The notes under the pieces are model-generated. The model had not been told where the DNA came from, did not search any database, and was given only the letters and a program-made list of their open reading frames with translations. A program made the position numbers and the translations under genes. Positions 45,857 to 53,554 of a stretch of DNA of 64,000 nt are shown here, piece after piece. The stretch covers positions 1 through 64,000 of the forward strand of contig JAIPBH010000005.1 in the NCBI GenBank assembly GCA_021739635.1, in the 5' to 3' direction. Source of the stretch: Flavobacteriaceae bacterium (lineage in GTDB: Bacteria; Bacteroidota; Bacteroidia; Flavobacteriales; Flavobacteriaceae). The first letter of the stretch is position 1, and the number at the start of each line of letters is the position of its first letter.

Positions 45857-46177
45857 TTTAAACATATCTAAACCAGGAATATTTGGCAAACCTTCTTTAG
45901 CAACCGCTGCAAGTTCTGTTTCGTTAATTTTAGTTGCTTTTTCTATGGCTTTATTTAAGGTAACAATCAAATAATCTTCCAATTCATCATTATCAGTTAA
46001 TAAATCATCAGAAATAGAAATAGATTTAATAATTCTATTTGCTGTAAGCGTTACCTTCACTTTACCATCATTACTTTTCTCGTCAATTAAAACCGTATCC
46101 AAACGCTTTTTAGTTTCTTCAACTTTCTTTTGGGTTTCTTTTAATTTACCCATCATATTCATCATATCACCAAACAT
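45854..46177 (-). CDS. YbaB/EbfC nucleoid-associated protein
   Basis: The protein has 107 residues. It opens [21 protein letters not shown], the Met/Lys-rich helix of the family, followed by the central beta region [15 protein letters not shown] and an acidic helix. YbaB/EbfC dimers bind DNA and compact the nucleoid. Its promoter element at 46202 lies back to back with that of oligopeptidase B. In many bacteria ybaB sits with dnaX-recR; that link is absent here. Confidence 0.88.
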   Translation of the reverse strand: MFGDMMNMMGKLKETQKKVEETKKRLDTVLIDEKSNDGKVKVTLTANRIIKSISISDDLLTDNDELEDYLIVTLNKAIEKATKINETELAAVAKEGLPNIPGLDMFK

Positions 46178-46201
46178 AATTTTATAATTTTTAATTCCTT
46201 A

Positions 46202-46209
46202 CAAAACTA
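46202..46209 (-). promoter_or_regulatory. Predicted -7 element for the ybaB gene
   Basis: The minus strand reads TAGTTTTG, an exact TAnnTTTG match ending 24 bases before the ATG at 46177. Confidence 0.45.
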
Positions 46210-46220
46210 TATAATTTTTA

Positions 46221-46228
46221 TATTTTTG
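46221..46228 (+). promoter_or_regulatory. Predicted -7 element for oligopeptidase B
   Basis: TATTTTTG is an exact TAnnTTTG match. Only 11 bases separate it from the divergent ybaB element, so the two promoters must share their upstream DNA. It supports the TTG start at 46260. Confidence 0.5.
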
Positions 46229-46259
46229 ACGCTTTATATTTAACTACAAATACTTCCTT

Positions 46260-48320
46260 TTGAAAAAAATATTAGAGCAACCAAAAGCAAAGAAAATACC
46301 AAAAGAACTAAACATTCATAATGATATTAGAATTGATAATTATTATTGGTTAAACAACAAAGAAAACCCAGATGTTATTGATTATTTAAATGCTGAAAAT
46401 GCTTATACAAAGCAAATAATGGCACATACAGAAGATTTTCAAAAATCACTGTTTGAAGAAATGAAAGGTAGAATCAAGGAAGATGATACCACAGTGCCTT
46501 ATAAATTAAATGGCTATTGGTATATTACACGTTATGAAAAAGGAAAAGATTATCCTATTTATATCCGTAAAAAAGAATCTTTAGAAGCCATTGAAGAAAT
46601 TTTATTTGATTGTAATGAAATGGCTAAAGATTTTGCGTACTTTAACTTAGGAAGCATTGCTATTAGTCCAGACAATACTTTAGCCTGTTTTTCTACAGAT
46701 ACGGTAAGTAGAAGACAATATACGATTCAAATTAAAAACTTAGTAACTGGTGAAATTTACCCAGATAAGATTTTAAATACTACCGGCAGTATTACTTGGG
46801 CCAATGATAATAAAACATTGTTTTATACAATTAAGGATGATGTAACCTTACGTTCTCATAAAATTTTTAAACATAAGTTGCATTCAAATACTCAAGAAGA
46901 TGCACTTGTGTTTCATGAGAAAGATGAAACTTTTAACACGTTTGTTTATAAATCAAAGTCAAAAAAATATATCATTATTGGGTCTTCAAGCACCTTAACT
47001 TCAGAATACAGAATTCTTAATGCAGATACACCTGATGGAAAATTTAAGATATTTCAAAAACGAGTTAGAGAGTTAGATTATAGTATAGCTCATTATAATG
47101 ATCATTTTTATGTCATAGCTAATAATGATGGCGCCACAAACTTTAAATTATTAAAAGCAAATGAAAATAAAACCCAAAAAGAATTTTGGGAAGAAGTAAT
47201 TCCTCATAGAGAGCATGTTTTAATTGAAGATATTGAAATTTTTAAAGATTACTTAGTCGTTAATGAACGTGAAAACGGATTAAACAACTTGCGAGTTATA
47301 AGTTGGAAAGGCGATGAAGATTATTATTTACCCTTTGAAAGTGAAACATTTACAGCATACATTAGCAATAATCCAGACTTTGATAGTGAGGTTTTAAGAT
47401 ATGGATTTAACTCATTAACATCTCCAAGTGCCATAATTGATTACAATTTTTACACCAAGGAACATATCATACAAAAAGAACAAGAAGTTTTAGGCGGAGA
47501 TTTTAATAAAGCAGATTACGAATCTAAACGCATTTGGGCAACAGCTAGAGATGGTGTAAAAATTCCAATATCAATAGTTTACAAAAAAGGAATTGAGTTA
47601 AATAGTAAAAACCCTTTATTGCTTTATGCTTACGGTTCATACGGCTCTACTATTGATCCATCTTTCTCAAGTATTAGATTGAGTTTACTTAATAGAGGTT
47701 TTATTTACGCTATTGCCCATGTTCGTGGTGGCGAATATCTTGGCAGGCAATGGTATGAAAGCGGTAAGCTTCTATCAAAACTTAACACGTTTCATGATTA
47801 TATAGATTGTTCTAAATTTCTTATTGAAGAGAAATACACATCAAATAAGCATTTGTACGCTTATGGAGGTTCTGCAGGTGGATTACTTGTAGGCGCTGTA
47901 ATTAATATGAATCCAGAATTGTATAACGGCGTTTTAGCAGCAGTTCCATTTGTTGATGTCGTTACAACCATGTTAGACGACACCATTCCCTTAACAACAG
48001 GCGAATATGATGAATGGGGAAATCCAAATGATTTAGACTATTATAATTACATGAAATCGTATTCACCATACGATAATATTGAGGTTAAAAATTATCCTAA
48101 TATGTTAGTAACTACAGGATTATATGACTCACAAGTACAATATTGGGAACCAGCAAAATGGGTTGCCAAGCTTAGAGAATTTAAAACAGATTCTAATAAA
48201 TTAGTATTCCATATAGATATGGATTCGGGTCATGGAGGCGCTTCTGGGCGTTTTGAAAGCTTAAAAGAAGTCGCATTAGAATATGCCTTTTTATTAGATT
48301 TAGAAGGAATTCATTGTTAG
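46260..48320 (+). CDS. ptrB: Oligopeptidase B (S9 family serine peptidase)
   Basis: The protein has 686 residues. The N-terminal beta-propeller (about 60-400) covers the active site and limits substrates to short peptides. The C-terminal alpha/beta hydrolase has the nucleophile in YGGSAGGLLVGA near 537, an Asp in GLYDSQVQYWEP near 622 and a His in DSGHGGASGRFE near 658. It cuts after basic residues. There is no signal peptide, so it is cytoplasmic. The start is TTG at 46260: a stop codon closes the frame 11 codons upstream, no ATG lies between, and the next Met is too far in. Confidence 0.9.
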   Translation: MKKILEQPKAKKIPKELNIHNDIRIDNYYWLNNKENPDVIDYLNAENAYTKQIMAHTEDFQKSLFEEMKGRIKEDDTTVPYKLNGYWYITRYEKGKDYPIYIRKKESLEAIEEILFDCNEMAKDFAYFNLGSIAISPDNTLACFSTDTVSRRQYTIQIKNLVTGEIYPDKILNTTGSITWANDNKTLFYTIKDDVTLRSHKIFKHKLHSNTQEDALVFHEKDETFNTFVYKSKSKKYIIIGSSSTLTSEYRILNADTPDGKFKIFQKRVRELDYSIAHYNDHFYVIANNDGATNFKLLKANENKTQKEFWEEVIPHREHVLIEDIEIFKDYLVVNERENGLNNLRVISWKGDEDYYLPFESETFTAYISNNPDFDSEVLRYGFNSLTSPSAIIDYNFYTKEHIIQKEQEVLGGDFNKADYESKRIWATARDGVKIPISIVYKKGIELNSKNPLLLYAYGSYGSTIDPSFSSIRLSLLNRGFIYAIAHVRGGEYLGRQWYESGKLLSKLNTFHDYIDCSKFLIEEKYTSNKHLYAYGGSAGGLLVGAVINMNPELYNGVLAAVPFVDVVTTMLDDTIPLTTGEYDEWGNPNDLDYYNYMKSYSPYDNIEVKNYPNMLVTTGLYDSQVQYWEPAKWVAKLREFKTDSNKLVFHIDMDSGHGGASGRFESLKEVALEYAFLLDLEGIHC

Positions 48321-48336
48321 TAAACAAAAAATGTTT

Positions 48337-48344
48337 TATTTTTG
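48337..48344 (+). promoter_or_regulatory. Predicted -7 element for the CBS-like gene
   Basis: TATTTTTG followed by ctcgg matches TAnnTTTG. It would give a leader of about 50 bases. Confidence 0.45.
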
Positions 48345-48402
48345 CTCGGTTTTAGGTTGCATTAATTTTTAGCTAAATTAGCGTAGCTTTTAAAAAGCAT
48401 TT

Positions 48403-49443
48403 ATGAAACATAAAAATCAAGTTTTTGACAGTGTATTAGATTTAATAGGCAATACTCCGCTTGTTAAACTTAATAAAGTAGCTTCAAAATTTAAAGGTAA
48501 TTTCTATGCAAAAGTAGAATACTTTAATCCAGGTCAATCTACTAAAGACAGAATAGCAACATACATCATAGAAGAAGCAGAGAAAAAAGGTATTTTAACT
48601 CCAGGTTCAACTATTATTGAAACTACTTCTGGTAATACAGGATTTAGCCTTGCAATGGTAGGTATCATAAAAGGATATGACTGTGTTTTAGCAGTGAGTT
48701 CTAAATCATCCGCTGATAAAATAGACATGCTTAAAACCATGGGCGCAAAAGTTTATGTTTGCCCTGCTCATGTTAGTGCTGATGATCCTAGATCTTATTA
48801 TGAAGTAGCAAAACGTCTTCACGAAGAAATAAAAGGCTCTGTATATATCAATCAATATTTTAATCAGTTAAATATTGATGCACATTATAAATCTACTGGT
48901 CCAGAAATTTGGAAACAAACAGAAGGTGAAATCACGCATTTAGTAGCGTGTAGTGGTACAGGAGGAACAATTTCAGGTACTGCAAAATATCTAAAAGAAC
49001 AAAATCCTAACATAAAAGTCATTGGTGTTGATGCTTTTGGTTCTGTGATAAAAAAATATCACGAAACACGAGAGTTTGATGAAGAAGAAATTTATCCTTA
49101 TAGAATTGAAGGATTAGGGAAAAATTTAATCCCAACAGCTACAGATTTTGATGTTATCGATGAATTTATTAAAGTAACTGACGAGGAAAGTGCTCATATG
49201 GCTAGATTAATAGCTAAAACAGAAGGCTTATTTGTAGGCTACACTTCAGGCGCTGTTATGCAAGCTATTAAACAGTTAGGTGAACGAGGTGAATTTAAAA
49301 AGAATGATAAAGTTGTTGTTATTTTTCCTGATCACGGTTCACGTTATATGAGTAAAATATACAGCGATAAATGGATGAATGATCAAGGCTTTTTTGATAG
49401 TATTAATGCAGAAGCTTTGCAAACAGTTGAGTATATAAAATAA
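48403..49443 (+). CDS. Cystathionine-beta-synthase-like PLP enzyme, candidate cysteate synthase
   Basis: The protein has 346 residues, fold-type II PLP enzyme of the O-acetylserine sulfhydrylase / cystathionine beta-synthase group. The PLP lysine is in [11 protein letters not shown] near 47, the substrate loop is [16 protein letters not shown] near 74, and [14 protein letters not shown] near 185 binds the phosphate. The C-terminal [11 protein letters not shown] matches the CBS branch rather than CysK; no CBS regulatory domain is present. Usual roles are cysteine or cystathionine synthesis. Because an alpha-oxoamine synthase gene comes next, a cysteate synthase that makes the head group of sulfonolipids is a serious alternative. 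Its own terminator follows. Confidence 0.75.
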   Translation: MKHKNQVFDSVLDLIGNTPLVKLNKVASKFKGNFYAKVEYFNPGQSTKDRIATYIIEEAEKKGILTPGSTIIETTSGNTGFSLAMVGIIKGYDCVLAVSSKSSADKIDMLKTMGAKVYVCPAHVSADDPRSYYEVAKRLHEEIKGSVYINQYFNQLNIDAHYKSTGPEIWKQTEGEITHLVACSGTGGTISGTAKYLKEQNPNIKVIGVDAFGSVIKKYHETREFDEEEIYPYRIEGLGKNLIPTATDFDVIDEFIKVTDEESAHMARLIAKTEGLFVGYTSGAVMQAIKQLGERGEFKKNDKVVVIFPDHGSRYMSKIYSDKWMNDQGFFDSINAEALQTVEYIK

Positions 49444-49461
49444 ATTTAAACACTATAAATT

Positions 49462-49505
49462 AAAGAGATAGTATTGTTATTAAACAAAATACTATCTCTT
49501 TTTTT
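49462..49505 (+). terminator. Intrinsic terminator of the CBS-like gene
   Basis: The perfect 14-bp stem aaagagatagtatt / aatactatctcttt has a 12-base loop and is followed by a T-run. Confidence 0.87.
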
Positions 49506-49556
49506 ATTTTATTAATAATTCAATACCAAAAATTATGCACAAACCATATAAATATT

Positions 49557-49564
49557 TAATTTTG
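49557..49564 (+). promoter_or_regulatory. Predicted -7 element for the alpha-oxoamine synthase gene
   Basis: TAATTTTG followed by cgc matches TAnnTTTG. The leader would be about 65 bases long, similar to that of the CBS-like gene. Confidence 0.45.
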
Positions 49565-49636
49565 CGCTAACTAACTAAGGGCTAAAAAGATTAGAAACTA
49601 CGTTGGATTTTTTAATAGCATTAACATACACATTTA

Positions 49637-50896
49637 ATGAAAGATTTATTTGAAAAAATTTATAAAGATAAAGGACCACTAGGAAAGTGGGCTTCACAAG
49701 CTGAAGGATATTTTGTATTTCCTAAATTAGAAGGACAAATATCTAATCGTATGAAGTTTCAAGGCAAAGATGTTATTACTTGGAGCATCAATGATTATTT
49801 AGGGTTGGCCAATCATCCAGAAGTTAGAAAAGTGGATGCAGAAGCTGGAGCAGCCTATGGTTCTGCATATCCAATGGGTGCCAGAATGATGTCTGGTCAT
49901 ACAGATTTACATGAAACTTTACAAAAAGAACTAGCTGAATTTGTCAATAAAGAAGCAGCCTATCTTTTAAATTTTGGTTATCAAGGCATGGTTTCTACCA
50001 TTGATGCTTTGGTTAATAAAAATGATATTATAGTTTATGATGTTGACGCGCATGCCTGTATTATTGATGGGGTACGTTTACACATGGGTAAACGTTTTAC
50101 ATATAGACATAACGATGTTGTAAGCTTAGAAAAAAACCTTGATAGAGCTACAAAAATGGCTGAACAAACAGGTGGAGGAATTCTTGTTATTTCTGAAGGC
50201 GTTTTTGGAATGCGAGGTGAGCAAGGAAAGCTAAAAGAAATAGCAGCTTTAAAGAAAAAGTATAATTTTAGATTTTTAGTAGATGATGCTCATGGGTTTG
50301 GTACTCAAGGTAAAACTGGTGCAGGAACAGGTGAGGAGCAAGGTGTTCAAGATGATATAGATGTATATTTTGCAACGTTTGCAAAATCAATGGCAGGAAC
50401 TGGAGCTTTTATAGCAGCAGACCAAGAAATTATTGATTATTTAAAATATAATTTACGTTCTCAAATGTTTGCTAAATCATTGCAAATGCAATTGGTTGTT
50501 GGAGCACGTAAGCGTTTAGAAATGCTTAAAACCATGCCAGAACTTAAAAATAAACTTTGGGAGAATGTGAATGCATTACAATCAGGTTTAAAAGATAGAG
50601 GATTTGATATTGGTACCACTCAAAGTTGTGTAACACCTGTATATTTAAAAGGAAGTATTCCAGAAGCTATGGCTTTAGTAAAAGATTTAAGAGAAAATTT
50701 TGGAATCTTCTGTTCTATAGTTGTTTACCCAGTAATACCTAAAGGATTAATTTTATTAAGGTTAATACCAACAGCTACTCATACATTAGAAGATGTAAAA
50801 ATAACTCTGGATGCTTTTGATGCTATTAGAGCAAGATTAGAAAATGGAACCTACCAACGTCTTTCTGCTGCAGTAATGGCTGCTATGGGAGAATAA
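49637..50896 (+). CDS. Alpha-oxoamine synthase, candidate cysteate (or serine) fatty acyltransferase
   Basis: The protein has 419 residues and is a fold-type I PLP enzyme of the family of 8-amino-7-oxononanoate synthase, Kbl and serine palmitoyltransferase. It has GSAYPMGARMMSGHTDLHETLQ near 74, DDAHGFGTQGKTGAG near 217 and the PLP lysine in ATFAKSMAGTGAF near 251. These enzymes condense an amino acid with an acyl-thioester, releasing CO2. The strong flavobacterial conservation and the upstream CBS-like gene suggest the cysteate acyltransferase of capnine (sulfonolipid) synthesis, known in Flavobacterium johnsoniae and needed there for efficient gliding. Serine palmitoyltransferase is the alternative; BioF is unlikely without other bio genes. 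Confidence 0.72.
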   Translation: MKDLFEKIYKDKGPLGKWASQAEGYFVFPKLEGQISNRMKFQGKDVITWSINDYLGLANHPEVRKVDAEAGAAYGSAYPMGARMMSGHTDLHETLQKELAEFVNKEAAYLLNFGYQGMVSTIDALVNKNDIIVYDVDAHACIIDGVRLHMGKRFTYRHNDVVSLEKNLDRATKMAEQTGGGILVISEGVFGMRGEQGKLKEIAALKKKYNFRFLVDDAHGFGTQGKTGAGTGEEQGVQDDIDVYFATFAKSMAGTGAFIAADQEIIDYLKYNLRSQMFAKSLQMQLVVGARKRLEMLKTMPELKNKLWENVNALQSGLKDRGFDIGTTQSCVTPVYLKGSIPEAMALVKDLRENFGIFCSIVVYPVIPKGLILLRLIPTATHTLEDVKITLDAFDAIRARLENGTYQRLSAAVMAAMGE

Positions 50897-50904
50897 AAAT
50901 ATTA

Positions 50905-50954
50905 TATAGCATAAAAAAAGTCCGACATTTTTGTCGGACTTTTTTTATGCTATA
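50905..50954. terminator. Bidirectional terminator with a 23-bp perfect stem
   Basis: The arms at 50905-50927 and 50932-50954 are perfectly complementary around a 4-base loop (core tccgaca / tgtcgga with A and T runs outside). The right arm contains the stop codon of the minus-strand GNAT gene, so the hairpin overlaps coding sequence. Confidence 0.92.
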
Positions 50955-52066
50955 TTTTTTCTAAAGGTACATCGTCTTTTGTGAGTCACAGGATTAAAGT
51001 TTTTCCAAATTTGATGTATTGCTATATTATCATCAAGTTCTGGTCCTCTTACGCAAATTTCAATACCTTTTTCGCTAAAAGTCTTGTGAAATTCATTAAA
51101 AATAATAGCCGTTATGCCTTTGTTTTGATATTCTGGCAAAACTCCAATTAAGTAAAATGTGACTGTTTTGGCGTGTTTTTTGGCATGAAGTAAATGCCAT
51201 ATACCAAATGGAAATAATTTGCCATTCATTTTTTGTAAAGCAGTTGCATAAGAAGGTGTAACTATTCCAAAGCCTATTAATTTATCGTCTTTGTCTAATA
51301 CAAATTTGACATATTCAGGATTTAAAAATCCTATAAATTTCTTTTTAAAATAGTCTCTCTGTTCTTTATTTATTTCTACAAAAGATGAAAGTACTTCATG
51401 AGATTTAGAAAACACGTCAAACATCTCATCTGTGTAAGGCATGATATCTTTATTTTTTGTAAAATTTAAGGCTCTAAGCTGATACCTTTTTTTAATAAGC
51501 TCTTGAATTTTAGCAAATGATTCTGGATGAATGTTTTTAAATTCCATTTTATTTTCAGAATATTTTTTTGCTACATCATAACCTAATTTTTCAAAATGTT
51601 CAGCATAATATGGATGATTGTGCCAGGTTATCATATTTCCTATTTGGTCAAAACCTTCGGTTAAAATACCGACCTTATCTAAATTTGAAAAACCAACAGG
51701 ACCTTCAATATATTCTAATCCATTTTGTTTCCCTATTTCATGAACTTTGTTTAAAAGAGTTTTGGTTACTTCTATGTCATCAATAACATCAAACCAACCA
51801 AAGCGCATTTTTTTATGGTTTTGTTTATTAACCTCAACCCAATTTATAATGGCAGCTATTCTACCCACTATGTCATTTTCTTTATAAGCTAAAAATAAGG
51901 TTGCTTCAGCATCATGAAAAACAGGGTTTATTTTTTTGTCAAAAGTTCTCATTTCTTCTGAAATTATTGGTGGAACCCAATATTTTGAACCTTTATATAA
52001 TTTAAAAGGAAACTTCACAAAATCCTTTAAATCCTTTTTACTTTTTACTTCTTTTATTGTAATCAT
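50945..52066 (-). CDS. Two-lobed GNAT-fold acyltransferase, possible N-acyltransferase of sulfonolipid/ceramide type
   Basis: The protein has 373 residues. Two GNAT-like halves are seen: an N-terminal one (ATLFLAYKENDIVGRIAAIIN near 55) and a C-terminal one with the acyl-CoA loop GVLPEYQNKGITAIIFNEFH near 312, with QxxGx[TA]. The middle has EGPVGFSNLDKVGILTEGFD near 120. Related proteins are sometimes labelled GTP cyclohydrolase, which this is not. The Caulobacter bacterial ceramide synthase is a GNAT-type protein of similar size, so N-acylation of the 3-keto-base made by the neighbouring enzyme is plausible. It is convergent with that gene and shares its terminator. Confidence 0.6.
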   Translation of the reverse strand: MITIKEVKSKKDLKDFVKFPFKLYKGSKYWVPPIISEEMRTFDKKINPVFHDAEATLFLAYKENDIVGRIAAIINWVEVNKQNHKKMRFGWFDVIDDIEVTKTLLNKVHEIGKQNGLEYIEGPVGFSNLDKVGILTEGFDQIGNMITWHNHPYYAEHFEKLGYDVAKKYSENKMEFKNIHPESFAKIQELIKKRYQLRALNFTKNKDIMPYTDEMFDVFSKSHEVLSSFVEINKEQRDYFKKKFIGFLNPEYVKFVLDKDDKLIGFGIVTPSYATALQKMNGKLFPFGIWHLLHAKKHAKTVTFYLIGVLPEYQNKGITAIIFNEFHKTFSEKGIEICVRGPELDDNIAIHQIWKNFNPVTHKRRCTFRKNIA

Positions 52067-52088
52067 TCTGAAATGAGCATTCTATATT

Positions 52089-53087
52089 TTAATTAAAATC
52101 TTGAGATTTTCGTTTATGTTTTTTATTGTACTCTTCAATAACATCTGTTGTTTGCTTATTTTCTCTTGATTTTCTAGCGCCTTCGTCTTTTGCCGAAGTT
52201 CCGTTATCAATTTCTTTATCTTTATGGAAATCTAATCGATAGGAAGCTCCAAAATTCACACTGAAAACTGATGGCGTATCTTTGGTATTAAAAGTAAGAG
52301 CAGAATCTAATTGAAAATCTTTTCCCCATAAATAAGCACCACCAAACCTAAAAAGATTGTCTGCATAAAAATCACTTTGAATGCCTTGAGTTTCTCCAAA
52401 TATGACCCATTTGGGGTTAAATGAATGGGTAAGAGTTAAAATATATTGAAAATCAGATTGATTTGTTCCTATTCTATCTTTTATTAAATTGATAACAAAA
52501 ACCCAACCGCCAGCAAAATTATTTTGCGTAGCTACCATCACTTTAGGGCTAAAACCTTCAATACCTTGTGCTGTATAAGGGTTGTTTTTTGTATCATAGT
52601 TAGCACCAGCGTACACAGAAACTGCCGGAATTAAACTGCTCCACTTAAACTTATGGTTAGCTTTCCAACTATAAAGATTTGGTTTTTCATTTTCAGAATT
52701 CTTATAAGGATCATATAGTAAATATTTAGCGCCAATAGTAAGGTTTTTAAAATTTGAACGTAGTTCATCAAATGCTATGCTCGAAAAATATGTTTTTGTG
52801 TCGTTTTGGTAGGTGCCTTCAATATTTAATTCTAATTCTTCAAATAAAAGCCCATAACGGGCAGCAAAATCAATTCCAAATCCAGAAACTTCGGTTTGTA
52901 AAGCAGGAGTTCTTTTTTCATTAATCATATAAGGACCAACTTCAAATTGCGCGACATTGGTTCCTACAGAAAAAGCACTTCTTGAAACACCTGGTCTGTT
53001 TGAATTAATAACATCAGTATATTGGCTAAAACTATTAAACGCAGTTAAGCAAATAACAAAAATTAAGGTAGATTTTATAAGTTTCAT
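52089..53087 (-). CDS. Outer membrane transporter-like barrel (phenol MetA-degradation type)
   Basis: The protein has 332 residues. A signal peptide (about 1-22, ending SFSQ) is followed by NRPGVSRSAFSVGTNVAQFEVGPY, the opening of the MetA-pathway outer membrane transporter family. Regular barrel strands follow up to about 290 (FSVNFGASYRLDFH). An unusual charged hydrophilic tail of about 40 residues follows (KDEGARKSRENKQ, ending KKHKRKSQDFN), so the barrel does not end in an aromatic residue. It lies 22 bases upstream of the GNAT gene on the same strand and may be co-transcribed with it. The substrate is unknown. Confidence 0.75.
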   Translation of the reverse strand: MKLIKSTLIFVICLTAFNSFSQYTDVINSNRPGVSRSAFSVGTNVAQFEVGPYMINEKRTPALQTEVSGFGIDFAARYGLLFEELELNIEGTYQNDTKTYFSSIAFDELRSNFKNLTIGAKYLLYDPYKNSENEKPNLYSWKANHKFKWSSLIPAVSVYAGANYDTKNNPYTAQGIEGFSPKVMVATQNNFAGGWVFVINLIKDRIGTNQSDFQYILTLTHSFNPKWVIFGETQGIQSDFYADNLFRFGGAYLWGKDFQLDSALTFNTKDTPSVFSVNFGASYRLDFHKDKEIDNGTSAKDEGARKSRENKQTTDVIEEYNKKHKRKSQDFN

Positions 53088-53221
53088 AATTAAGGTTTTG
53101 ATTTTGTTAGAATTAAAAAAATCATCATACTATTTATTATTTACACAATTAAGGGTTATCAAATATAGAGATTTTATAGTTTTTTTATCATTTTTGAGTA
53201 TTTTTTAAAAGTATAGAATTG

Positions 53222-53229
53222 TATTTTTG
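53222..53229 (+). promoter_or_regulatory. Predicted -7 element for the DUF4834-YfhO operon
   Basis: TATTTTTG matches TAnnTTTG and ends 15 bases before the ATG at 53245, which favours that start over the TTG at 53227. Confidence 0.5.
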
Positions 53230-53244
53230 TTAAAAATTATTTTT

Positions 53245-53523
53245 ATGTTACAATTTGCGTCTGCAACTGGGTTGATTAGGGCCATACTAATTATTTTACT
53301 AATTTATTACGCACTTAAAGTGCTGTCAAGGTTGTTTGCTCCATTATTAATAAAGTTTGTTGCTAAAAAGGCTGAAGAACGTTTTGGTAGTCAGTTTGAT
53401 AATTTTCAAAAACAAAATGAGCCTCAACGAAAAGAAGGTGAAGTAACCATTGAAAAAGTTCCTAATACTAAATCATCAAATAAAAACGTAGGAGACTATA
53501 TTGATTACGAAGAAATTGATTAA
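53245..53523 (+). CDS. DUF4834 family small membrane protein
   Basis: The protein has 92 residues. One hydrophobic helix (about 9-33, LIRAILIILLIYYALKVLSRLF) is followed by a charged cytoplasmic tail (VAKKAEERFGSQFDNFQ, ending DYIDYEEID). This is the pattern of the DUF4834 family of Bacteroidota, whose role is unknown. The start is taken at the ATG at 53245, since a promoter element overlaps the TTG at 53227. It leads the YfhO-glycosyltransferase-flippase operon, with 31 bases to YfhO. Confidence 0.78.
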   Translation: MLQFASATGLIRAILIILLIYYALKVLSRLFAPLLIKFVAKKAEERFGSQFDNFQKQNEPQRKEGEVTIEKVPNTKSSNKNVGDYIDYEEID

Positions 53524-53554
53524 TTTTCGCAATCTTTGATTTTAACATACATTC

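Noticed and set aside
49637-50896. Biotin synthesis enzyme BioF
   Set aside because: No other biotin genes are nearby and the N-terminal extension and neighbours fit lipid synthesis better; left open but unlikely.
50945-52066. GTP cyclohydrolase
   Set aside because: No cyclohydrolase motif is present; the sequence has GNAT features.
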